Of a DNA stretch of 64,000 bases, positions 44,619 to 52,711 are shown piece by piece. Position 1 is the stretch's first letter. Every line of letters begins with the position of its first letter. The translations under genes were made by a program, and so were the position numbers. Source of the DNA: Hyphomonas sp. BRH_c22 (lineage in GTDB: Bacteria > Pseudomonadota > Alphaproteobacteria > Caulobacterales > Hyphomonadaceae); assembly GCF_000961795.1 (NCBI RefSeq), contig NZ_LADU01000087.1, positions 1-64,000 of the forward strand, given 5' to 3'. Below the pieces are notes generated by a model that worked only from the letters and a program-made list of their open reading frames with translations, had not been told where the DNA came from and did no database searches.

Positions 44619-44906
44619 ATGACCGGCGGCAAGCCGAGAGCAGCGCGGGCACCTTCTGAAATGGATTTACGGGTCTCCGCGCATTTGCGGGCGCACCGTC
44701 AGGCCTGCAGCATGACGCTCGTGGAGCTCGCCGGGCTTCTGGGTATATCGCACCAGCAGTTGCAGAAGTACGAGACCGGCATGAACCGGATTTCTGCAGG
44801 CATGCTGTACGAGGTGGCAAAGCGGCTCGACGTGCCTCTTGCTGATTTCTTTGCATGCGAGGAGGCAAATGAAGACGATTTCGTCTCGCAGTCACCTACC
44901 ACCTGA
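44619..44906 (+). CDS. XRE family regulator A
   Basis: A 95-residue helix-turn-helix protein started at 44619 after AGGAGG: AHLRAHRQACSMTLVELAGLLGISHQQLQKYETGMNRISAGMLYEVAKRLDVPLADFF. It shares GISHQQLQKYETG and the surrounding pattern with the regulator at 62799-63191, so the two are paralogues near opposite ends of the island. The tail is acidic. Regulators of this sort are common in Caulobacterales; the target is unknown. Confidence 0.88.
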   Translation: MTGGKPRAARAPSEMDLRVSAHLRAHRQACSMTLVELAGLLGISHQQLQKYETGMNRISAGMLYEVAKRLDVPLADFFACEEANEDDFVSQSPTT

Positions 44907-45266
44907 AGCGAAGTGACAGTGCCGCGCGCGATCCAATGAAGGGCGCCGGTTGCGCCGCACAAACTCTCATGCCCCGTCGCTGGGATGTCAGTGCGCAGTA
45001 AAACCGTGCTGCATCAGGATGTTCCCGAATTCTGTGACGTGCCGGAACTGCATGCGCTCCTGTGGCCAGAGATGCGGCATGGACGCAGAAAATACAATCA
45101 TAAGAGGAAAAATTTGAATTTGCGCCAACCGGCTGTCGAGGCGTATCCATCTGTATAATAGCGATATAGTCAATACTACTCCTCATTATGCGAGGTTCAG
45201 GACATCTATACCAAAAAGTATGCTAAGGTAGAAAATTCAGAGACCGAATATTGATTAAGGCGCCCC
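44907..45266. promoter_or_regulatory. AT-rich spacer before the ABC exporter gene
   Basis: This 360-base gap has no gene. Its right half (45080-45260) is much more AT-rich than the flanks, with runs such as TTTGAATTTGCG, TGTATAATAGCGATATAG and CCAAAAAGTATGC, and probably holds the promoter of the exporter gene. No paired repeats of note were found. Confidence 0.5.
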
Positions 45267-47090
45267 ATGCGGCCAGAAAATTGGAACAATCTAGGCCGTG
45301 CCATTCCTGCGCTGCGGAAAGAGCTGGACGCTGAGGACGTTCTCAAGATTCTGATCGCGCTGGCCTGTGTCCTCGCCATGTCGGTTCTGGGTGCATTCGG
45401 TCCTCTCGCACTGAAACTCCTGATCGACGGACTTTCAGCTCATGGCACAAACAGCTTTCAGCAGAAGCAGGGTCTCCTTCTGGCTGTGCTGTTGGCATCC
45501 TATGTGGCCGCGCAGGTGCTTGGCCGGATCGCAGCTGAGGTCAGGATGTTCCTGTTCGGGGCCGCCGACCAGGCAATCGCCCGCAAGCTCGGGCGAAAGG
45601 TGTTCGCCCATGTGATAGCACTACCTCTTTCATTCCACCGTGAGACGTCGACCGGTGCTTTGACGCAAACAGTCGAAAACGGCCTGCAGGGGTTGCGGCT
45701 TGTCATGCAACATGCCTTCTTCACGATCCTGCCGGGCGTGATTGAAGTCGTGCTCATGAGCCTTGTCATTGCCCGTGTGCTTGACCTTGCTTTCCTGGTC
45801 ATATTCAGCGCCTGCGCCCTCGCTTATGCGATCGTCTTTTCTGCAGGCGCGCGGACAATCATGAAGGCAAGCCGCGCGATCTCCTCGGCTCGGATTGAGG
45901 CGAATGCAGCGCTGGCCGACAGCCTGCTAAATGTCGAGACCGTCAAGTCATTCGGGGGGGAGGGGGCAGTTACGGGTAGATTCGACGCAGCCCTCGCCCA
46001 TGCGCAAGCACGCTGGCGATCTTTCTATCGCGCGCGGTTCACGAACGGACTTCTCATCGCCTTTGTGTTTTGCGCGGGCCTGACCGCGACACTCTGGCTT
46101 GCGATCATACAGGTCCGATCCGGTGCCATGACGGTCGGCGATCTCGTGCTGGTCAACACCTACATGCTCCAGGTTGTCCGGCCGATGGAACTGCTCGGTG
46201 CCGGCGTGAGGGATATCGGCCAGGGCACAGCGTTCGCAGAGCGTCTGCTCGATCTGCTTGATACGCCCCTCAGGGAAAAGCCAAACGACGGTGGAGCCAA
46301 GGTCTCTCCAGATGCGGCGCTGCCGGCGATCCGGTTCGAGAACGTTTGCTTTGCATACAAAGCGCAGCAACGTGTACTCGATGGCGTGAGCTTTGACATT
46401 GCGCCCGGTTCCACAACTGCAATTGTGGGGACTTCAGGCGCTGGCAAATCGACCATCTGCCGCCTGCTCTTGCGGTTTCATGACCCGGATTCGGGCCGCA
46501 TCCTTATCGACGGCATTCCCATTTCTCATTATGCGCCAGCAGACCTGCAGCGGCTGATTGCCGTGATTCCCCAGGATACAACGCTCTTTAATACCAGTCT
46601 GGCCTCCAATATCGCCTTCCCTGACCTCGACGCTGCGACAGAGGAGGTCGAATGGGCCGCACGACTCGCCCATCTCGGACACCTCATCTCGGGCCTTCCC
46701 GACGGTCTTGCCACGATTGTTGGCGAGCGAGGCCTCAAACTATCAGGGGGCGAGAAGCAACGCGTTGCCATAGCCCGGGCCATGCTCCGCCACCCGAAAT
46801 TGCTCATCGCGGACGAGGCGACTTCAGCGCTCGATTCAGGCGCCGAAGCGAGCATCCTTCGCAATATTAAATCTGCAGCGCATGGAACAACCACGATGAT
46901 CATCGCCCATCGTCTTTCCAGCATTATACACGCCGATCAAATCATCGTCCTGGACAAGGGAAGGGTCGCCGAAAGCGGCTCCCACGAAGACCTGCTAGAA
47001 ACTGATGGTCTATATGTAGCACTTTGGAGAGCTCAGAATCGAGAATCTGAACCGAATGAAACGTATAACAATATAGACGGAAATGATTAG
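45267..47090 (+). CDS. ABC exporter with fused membrane and ATPase domains (ATM1-like)
   Basis: A 607-residue half-transporter: six helices to about residue 310, with ETVKSFGGEGAVTGRFDAAL in the ATM1-type intracellular loop, then an ATPase with Walker A GTSGAGKSTICR, the ABC signature LSGGEKQRVAIARAM, Walker B LLIADEATSALDSG and the switch His in IAHRLSS. ATM1-like exporters carry peptides or glutathione-linked compounds. Here it lies beside the lasso peptide genes and could export or give immunity to the product (lasso D function), but it also resembles heavy-metal or ISC exporters. Its 3' end overlaps the end of the convergent XRE gene by 4 bases. Confidence 0.88.
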   Translation: MRPENWNNLGRAIPALRKELDAEDVLKILIALACVLAMSVLGAFGPLALKLLIDGLSAHGTNSFQQKQGLLLAVLLASYVAAQVLGRIAAEVRMFLFGAADQAIARKLGRKVFAHVIALPLSFHRETSTGALTQTVENGLQGLRLVMQHAFFTILPGVIEVVLMSLVIARVLDLAFLVIFSACALAYAIVFSAGARTIMKASRAISSARIEANAALADSLLNVETVKSFGGEGAVTGRFDAALAHAQARWRSFYRARFTNGLLIAFVFCAGLTATLWLAIIQVRSGAMTVGDLVLVNTYMLQVVRPMELLGAGVRDIGQGTAFAERLLDLLDTPLREKPNDGGAKVSPDAALPAIRFENVCFAYKAQQRVLDGVSFDIAPGSTTAIVGTSGAGKSTICRLLLRFHDPDSGRILIDGIPISHYAPADLQRLIAVIPQDTTLFNTSLASNIAFPDLDAATEEVEWAARLAHLGHLISGLPDGLATIVGERGLKLSGGEKQRVAIARAMLRHPKLLIADEATSALDSGAEASILRNIKSAAHGTTTMIIAHRLSSIIHADQIIVLDKGRVAESGSHEDLLETDGLYVALWRAQNRESEPNETYNNIDGND

Positions 47091-47413
47091 CCCCCCTTCA
47101 ATGCTTCAAGCATTTTCTGGGTCCGGACCAATTGCTTGTCATTCATATTCGCGAGAATACCATTTATACTGCTAAGCGTTTCTCCTCGAGCGCCAGACGG
47201 AAATGACTTCGCGCCCAACAGGGCTTGTGGGGAGACACCAAGTGTCTGGGCAATCTTTTCTACGGTTTCAAATAGCGGCGCTGAAATGCCGCGTTCTATT
47301 TTCCCGATAGTTTCTCGCGAGACGCCAACCTCGCCAGCTAGTTGTTCAAGAGTCCAACCTACTGCGCGCCTGTGGTGTCGAACGTTGGCCCCAAATATTT
47401 TTTGAAGTTCCAT
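47087..47413 (-). CDS. XRE family regulator B, divergent from the sigma gene
   Basis: A 108-residue helix-turn-helix regulator: IFGANVRHHRRAVGWTLEQLAGEVGVSRETIGKIERGISAPLFETVEKIAQTLGVSPQALLG, followed by a helical C-terminus. It is divergent from the ECF sigma gene across 149 bases that hold a palindrome and direct repeats. The natural inference is that it controls the lasso regulon entry point, the sigma gene. Confidence 0.88.
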   Translation of the reverse strand: MELQKIFGANVRHHRRAVGWTLEQLAGEVGVSRETIGKIERGISAPLFETVEKIAQTLGVSPQALLGAKSFPSGARGETLSSINGILANMNDKQLVRTQKMLEALKGG

Positions 47414-47470
47414 GGATCAACTCTCCTCCGCGCAGAGGAAGGTGAGCCGCGGTGCGTTGCGAGAAATAGG

Positions 47471-47520
47471 AACTTTACATTTTTAAAAAAGAGAACTACA
47501 ACTTTACATTGTTTCAATGT
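47471..47520. promoter_or_regulatory. Divergent operator region between the XRE regulator and sigma genes
   Basis: AACTTTACAT occurs twice (47471-47480 and 47500-47509), 29 bases apart, which is close to three helical turns. The second copy runs into the perfect palindrome ACATTG-TTT-CAATGT (47506-47520). The whole region is AT-rich. This is the expected place for an XRE-type operator and for both promoters. Confidence 0.65.
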
Positions 47521-47562
47521 GGAAAGTAGGGTGCGTTCTCTTTTTGAGATCGCGGAGACTGA

Positions 47563-48237
47563 ATGTCCGAAGCGCGCAACGATTCTCACTTCTCAAAGCC
47601 AGACCTGAGGGGTTCGTCCAATTCTCACGAAAGTGGCTCCCGTTCGAAACCTCGGAAGTCACCAAGTCTCATAGATTTCCATCATGAGCCTGGCCACCTA
47701 GTAGGTCCTGAAGCCCTGAATTATATCTTCCGGCTCCACCACAGCGAACTTCTCCGATTCAGCCGTACACGGATTGGTAATTCCGATGATGCTGAAGATC
47801 TCGTCCAGGAAGCCTTCATCTCGGCAGGGCGTGCCTACAGCGACAAGCCCATCCAGGAATTGCGACCTCTCCTGTTCACGATCCTACGAAATCTGACCCG
47901 CGACTACCTGAAGTCGGGTTATACGCGGAGCTGGTGCGACAGTACCGACATTGGGGCGCTGGGCGACAGGCTGGCCTGCTGCCAGACGATGACGCCGGAA
48001 CAGCAGGTTCAGGATGCGCAATTGCTCGCGATTGCGGAAACAGCCATCGCGGGGCTCAAATCTCGCGAAAGACAGGCGCTACTGTTGCATCGACTGGAGG
48101 GATTGACCCATGAGGCCATTGCAATTCGTCTCTCCGTGTCGCCAAGAACCGTCAGAAGTGATATAGCCTCCGCGCTGGCAGCCATCGCGAAAGTCCTTTC
48201 GCATTCCGGCGGCTGGCGTCCAGATGCGGCTGAGTGA
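47563..48237 (+). CDS. ECF sigma factor (FecI-like)
   Basis: A 224-residue sigma-70 family member with GGAG 6 bases before its ATG. Region 2 appears in LHHSELLRFSRTRIGNSDDAEDLVQEAFISAGRAY and region 4 in AGLKSRERQALLLHRLEGLTHEAIAIRLSVSPRTVRSDIASAL. An N-terminal extension of about 50 residues is polar and unlike the usual FecI start. With the following FecR and an STN-bearing receptor it makes a complete cell-surface signalling set, which in known lasso clusters senses the mature peptide. Confidence 0.92.
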   Translation: MSEARNDSHFSKPDLRGSSNSHESGSRSKPRKSPSLIDFHHEPGHLVGPEALNYIFRLHHSELLRFSRTRIGNSDDAEDLVQEAFISAGRAYSDKPIQELRPLLFTILRNLTRDYLKSGYTRSWCDSTDIGALGDRLACCQTMTPEQQVQDAQLLAIAETAIAGLKSRERQALLLHRLEGLTHEAIAIRLSVSPRTVRSDIASALAAIAKVLSHSGGWRPDAAE

Positions 48238-49262
48238 TCGACGTGATGACAGATATTGAGGAGGACACGGGCAGGCTAGATGCCGCCGCTCGTTGGTACA
48301 GCGAACTCCAGCGCGAAGACGTCGAGGTCGAAACGTGGGACGATTTTCTCGCCTGGGAACGTGATCCACTGAACGCCGCAGCATTCCGTCAGATCCAGGC
48401 AAGCCTTACTATCATTGACCGGTCACTGCGTTCGGGCAGCAGGTCTGCGGGATCAATTCCACCGATCACGACGCCATCGGGATCAACATTGCGCAAGCGC
48501 GCCTGGCTATCCGGCCTTGCGGCGGTTCTTTCTTTCGCAGCTCTTGGCTGGTGGGTTGCAAGTAAAAACACGAAAGTTGAACCCGAGACCTTCACGACAC
48601 TGGTTGGGGAGCAGCGGACTGTCACGCTTTCTGATGGATCTACGATAACGCTCAACACGGATACGTCGCTTGAAGTGTTGTACACAGCTCGCGAGCGTCG
48701 GGTCGGCCTCAGACAGGGCCAAGCCCTTTTCGAAGTCGCAAGGGCGGACGTGCCATTCCATGTCGACGCGGGCGGCAGTCGTACCACGGCACTCGGAACA
48801 CAATTCGACATCTACGCGCAGCCAGGCCAAGTGGCCGTAACCTTGCTGGAAGGTTCTGTTGTGGTTTCCGCCTCAACTGAGCATGAGAGGGGTTTCGTCA
48901 GTCCAGAAGGCTCAGACACCGCTGAACCAAAGAGGCAGATGCTCACACCTGGCGACAGGCTAGAAATCATGCAGGACGGATCTCGAACCCTGTCCAGAGT
49001 GGAGCCTGCAACTGCGGTCCAATGGCGCAGCGGCGTCCTTCAATTTGATAATGTCACACTCGCAGAAGCCGTCGCGGAGCTGAACCGCTATTCGGAAACG
49101 AGGATAAGTGTACCCGATCATGGCCTTGCCTCAGAACGCCTGAGCGGAACCTTCCCGACAGGTGAACCTGAAGAATTCGTGTCGAGTCTCGCGCTATTCT
49201 TGCCAGTCAGGCCAGAGCGATCCGAAAATCTGATCACACTTATGCCCATAGATCCTGATTAA
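48234..49262 (+). CDS. FecR-like anti-sigma/membrane signal transducer
   Basis: A 342-residue protein overlapping the sigma gene stop by 4 bases; a GTG start at 48234 is taken, with ATG 48246 as the alternative. It has an N-terminal cytoplasmic segment with the FecR pattern (AARWYSELQREDVEVETWDDFLAWERDPLNAAAFRQIQ) and a membrane helix (RAWLSGLAAVLSFAALGWWVASKN). The FecR domain contains TLNTDTSLEVLYTARERRVGLRQGQALFEVARADVPFHVDAGGSRTTALGTQFDIYAQPGQVAVTLLEGSVVV. It should hold or activate the sigma factor and contact the receptor's STN domain in the periplasm. Confidence 0.92.
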   Translation: MIDVMTDIEEDTGRLDAAARWYSELQREDVEVETWDDFLAWERDPLNAAAFRQIQASLTIIDRSLRSGSRSAGSIPPITTPSGSTLRKRAWLSGLAAVLSFAALGWWVASKNTKVEPETFTTLVGEQRTVTLSDGSTITLNTDTSLEVLYTARERRVGLRQGQALFEVARADVPFHVDAGGSRTTALGTQFDIYAQPGQVAVTLLEGSVVVSASTEHERGFVSPEGSDTAEPKRQMLTPGDRLEIMQDGSRTLSRVEPATAVQWRSGVLQFDNVTLAEAVAELNRYSETRISVPDHGLASERLSGTFPTGEPEEFVSSLALFLPVRPERSENLITLMPIDPD

Positions 49263-49890
49263 CCATGAAACATTTTTCCTGGCGGATCGCTGAGATTGCG
49301 ACCAATCCGATCTCCTGAAGAAATCAAAAATTCTTGAAGCTTTCACTGTTTGCAAGTTTTAAGAATCTTTTTGAGCTAGTTTCTTCTGGCCATTAGAGAT
49401 GCCGGCTTTTCCGATTGCCGGTTTACGGATACGCAACTAGCGCGTCTTGTTGTCGGCATTGACGCGCGCCAGTAAGGCCTTGTCAATCGCACCCTGAAGC
49501 AGGGATATCTAACCCGTATCAAGCGCGGGCTCTGTGCTCTGGGTCGTGCTTACTCACAAGGTTTACCTCACCCATACGCGGTTGCTCTGGCTCTCGTGCC
49601 GGGCAGAGATGGCGCCTTTTAGACGACTCAATTATTTCACGGCTGAATTCCAAAAGCGGCAGTTCTCTTGCTGGCTTCTTTCGCAACGCGGACTGATTTT
49701 GCTTGTCCGGCCTTTCAATTATGCCATCGCAATTGGTGCGTTCACGGATCTCGTTCGAAATATCAGGTGTTGGATAAGGCCTCTTCCGGCTTATCGGACG
49801 ACAAGACTGCCACATCTTCTTTCCCGCTCGTTGAACTTGGTGCGCGTCCGGGGTGAAGCCCTGACGGGGGAAATTAATCCGGAGGGGAAT
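49263..49890. promoter_or_regulatory. Long leader between the FecR gene and the receptor gene
   Basis: A 628-base gap with no credible gene; a frame open over most of it lacks a good start and is rich in rare codons. Its left third is AT-rich (49310-49390, with AATCAAAAATTCTTGAAGC and TTTTAAGAATCTTTTTGAG). The strong ribosome site GGAGGGGAAT precedes 49891. A FecI-type promoter for the receptor is likely in here, but no exact site is claimed. Confidence 0.5.
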
Positions 49891-52650
49891 ATGTTCAACA
49901 AGGCACAATTCAACGCGCGGCTGTTCAGCGCCGCGGCAGTATCCATCATCCTGTCGACCGGCCTGACCGACGCACATGCCGATGCGCTCTCACCAGGAGG
50001 CCAGGTCGAATTCGACATTGATGCACCCATGCTCGCAGACGCGCTCCGCGCGTTTGGTACGCAGTCGGGAGCGCCCATCCTGTTTTCCGAAGCGTTGGTC
50101 GCAGGGCGCAAGGCGCCGAGGCTCAACGGAAATTTCGTGCCGACGGATGCGCTGGACCACCTTCTTCAGGGGAGCGGACTTGAAGCGGTCAAGGGCCCGG
50201 GGCGGGCTATCATCATTCGGGCGCGGGCTGGTGCACCAGTGCAGGCACCTCCGCCAGCGCGTGCGGGTCAGGCGGAGACACCTGCACAGACCCTGACACC
50301 TCCTAGCGTTGCCGAGCCAGACGATGGCACATTGCGGGTCGATACTGTCACTGTCACGGGCACAAGTTTACGCGGGATATCTCCAGAAAGTTCGCCTTTG
50401 CAGATATACAGCCGGGAGGACATCCTTGGATCGGGTGTCACAACGACAGAGCAATTCATACGGACATTGCCGCAGAACTTTGGTGGCGGGTCCAGCGAGT
50501 TCGCGCCCGGCGGCCTGCCCAATGACATCAATTCGCGCCAGAACAATACGTTTGGCACCAGTGCCAATCTCCGCGGGCTGGGATCGCGCGGGACGCTGGT
50601 CCTGCTCAATGGCAACCGTCTGGCTCCCACGTCAAAGGTGGGCGACTTCGTGGACCTGTCCCTTATTCCAGTCTCAGCACTGGAGCGCGTCGATGTCCTG
50701 ACCGATGGGGCGTCTTCAATCTATGGCGGAGACGCTGTAGCAGGCGTCATCAATTTTGTCCTCCGCGACGATTTCGAAGGGGCTGAGACCAGCGCTCGGT
50801 ATGGCTCCGTGACCGATGGCGACATGAATGAGTACCGTCTCAGTCAAACGCTCGGTACAGCTTGGGGGAGCGGCAACATTCTCGGCACTTATGAATATTT
50901 TGACCGCGGAAATCTGACACTCGCGGACCGCCCGAATATTGGCCTCCCTCTGCTGACGGATGGCGAGCCGGTACCGGACACGGGCGCGGTCGACCTCCTG
51001 CCACAACAGCGCCGACACAGCGCTGTTGTGTCCGCGCGGCAAGCCTTCGGTCCAGCACTCGAACTCACTGGTTCAGGGCTCTATTCAAAGCGGGATGTGG
51101 TCAGCCATTCCATCCTGAGTTCTGCACCGGGATATAAGCAGATCTACAACACAGATTCAGAATCGCTCTCCGGGAGCCTCGGGGTCGACTATGAACTGGC
51201 CCCAGGCTGGTTTGCTGCCGCCGATGCGACCTATAGTCAGATCCGTAACGAAGAGACGCTGACATTCTTTCTGACGCAGGATCCGAGTGTGGATCAGACG
51301 GAAAGTCGGTCCGATCTCTGGTCGCTCGATGCTCAGATCAACGGCGATCTGCTGAATATTCCCGGAGGTCGGATCAAGGCCGCGCTCGGAGGTCACTTTC
51401 GGCGGGAATCCTTCACAAATGAGTCGCAATCAAGCGGGGTGAACCGCGATGCTGAACGAGATGTGTCGGCTGTCTATGGTGAGCTGCTCCTGCCGATAAT
51501 CGGAGAAGGCAACTCGCTGCCATTGGCAAGGCGTCTCGAACTGAACCTGTCAGGCCGGTTCGATGATTATTCCGATTTCGGCAGTAGTTTCAGCCCCAAG
51601 GCCGGGATTCTCTGGTCGCCTGCATCGGGACTGAACCTGCGCACCTCCTACAGTGAATCCTTTGCGCCGCCTCCGCTCGGAAGGGTCGGCGCGCTCGACA
51701 GGACGGGAAGCGTCTCGCCCTACCAGCTTATTCTCGACCGACTGGGTTTGCCATTACCGGATGCCTCGCTGGCCGGTGTTGACTATATGGTTCTTGGTGG
51801 CACCGCAGAAAATCTTGATGCAGAAGAGTCACGCACCTTTACAGCGGGACTGGATTACAGTCGTGACGAGGGTAGCCATGCATGGTCAGCAACCGCCAAC
51901 TATTACGACATCGCGTTTGACGGGCGCCTCGGCAGCACACCCGTGCCGGGGAATGTGAATATCAACGCCGCACCAGGCATTGCATTCACGATGCCCGGGT
52001 CCCTTCCCGACGGCACTATCATTTTCAATCCGTCTTCGGAGGAATTGAACGCAATCCTGGCAGGATTGTCTCATCCGGTACGGCTCAATTCAGGGGCAAG
52101 TCTGGACAATATCGCAATTATAAATTCGGTAAATGTCGTGCGCAATATTGCGGAAACACAGACCCGGGGGCTGGATGCACAGCTCACCTACAGTGCCGAC
52201 ACCCGGCTTGGCCGGATCTCAACGGGGCTGAACGCGAACTATATTCTGGAATTTAGCGAGCAAGCCGCTGCAACGACACCGCCAGTCGAAACGACGAATA
52301 CACTCTATAATCCTGTCGATCTGAAGATTCGGGCAAATGCCGGAATTCACCGGGGTGGGTTCAAGGGCACGCTATTCCTCAACTATTCTGACAGCTACCA
52401 GACCGATACAACGGCTGATGCATCCGATATCGGGTCATGGACCACAGTCGATGCTGCCTTGTCATACACATTCGAAGACCGGGCTGGATGGCTCGATGGT
52501 GCCGCCGCCAGTCTTTCAGTTACGAACCTGTTCGACAGGAATCCACCGTCGGCACCGTCGCGCGGTTCCTTCCTGATCTCGGGCTTCGATCCGACCAATG
52601 CATCACCGCTTGGCAGATTTGTGGCGCTCGAATTGCGCAAGCGTTTCTGA
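49891..52650 (+). CDS. FecA-type TonB-dependent receptor with STN signalling domain (lasso peptide receptor candidate)
   Basis: A 919-residue receptor started at 49891 after GGAGGGGAAT. After a signal peptide (ending TDAHADA) comes an STN domain (about 37-100: VEFDIDAPMLADALRAFGTQSGAPILFSEAL, then NGNFVPTDALDHLLQGSGLEA), the module by which FecA receptors signal to FecR. A TonB box (RVDTVTVTGTSLRG) leads into the plug (LRGLGSRGTLVLLNGNRL, ERVDVLTDGASSIYGGDAVAGVINFVL) and barrel, ending ALELRKRF. Its position between sigma/FecR and isopeptidase genes suggests the ligand is the lasso peptide. Confidence 0.93.
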   Translation: MFNKAQFNARLFSAAAVSIILSTGLTDAHADALSPGGQVEFDIDAPMLADALRAFGTQSGAPILFSEALVAGRKAPRLNGNFVPTDALDHLLQGSGLEAVKGPGRAIIIRARAGAPVQAPPPARAGQAETPAQTLTPPSVAEPDDGTLRVDTVTVTGTSLRGISPESSPLQIYSREDILGSGVTTTEQFIRTLPQNFGGGSSEFAPGGLPNDINSRQNNTFGTSANLRGLGSRGTLVLLNGNRLAPTSKVGDFVDLSLIPVSALERVDVLTDGASSIYGGDAVAGVINFVLRDDFEGAETSARYGSVTDGDMNEYRLSQTLGTAWGSGNILGTYEYFDRGNLTLADRPNIGLPLLTDGEPVPDTGAVDLLPQQRRHSAVVSARQAFGPALELTGSGLYSKRDVVSHSILSSAPGYKQIYNTDSESLSGSLGVDYELAPGWFAAADATYSQIRNEETLTFFLTQDPSVDQTESRSDLWSLDAQINGDLLNIPGGRIKAALGGHFRRESFTNESQSSGVNRDAERDVSAVYGELLLPIIGEGNSLPLARRLELNLSGRFDDYSDFGSSFSPKAGILWSPASGLNLRTSYSESFAPPPLGRVGALDRTGSVSPYQLILDRLGLPLPDASLAGVDYMVLGGTAENLDAEESRTFTAGLDYSRDEGSHAWSATANYYDIAFDGRLGSTPVPGNVNINAAPGIAFTMPGSLPDGTIIFNPSSEELNAILAGLSHPVRLNSGASLDNIAIINSVNVVRNIAETQTRGLDAQLTYSADTRLGRISTGLNANYILEFSEQAAATTPPVETTNTLYNPVDLKIRANAGIHRGGFKGTLFLNYSDSYQTDTTADASDIGSWTTVDAALSYTFEDRAGWLDGAAASLSVTNLFDRNPPSAPSRGSFLISGFDPTNASPLGRFVALELRKRF

Positions 52651-52711
52651 CCGGCCGCGCGTCGGTGCGCAGCAAAGCGGCGCACCCGTCTTTCAATTCC
52701 CGAACCTGGTA

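Noticed and set aside
49534..49890. 119-residue upstream extension of the STN receptor
   Set aside because: The signal peptide and GGAGGGGAAT ribosome site mark 49891 as the start; the extension has no family features.
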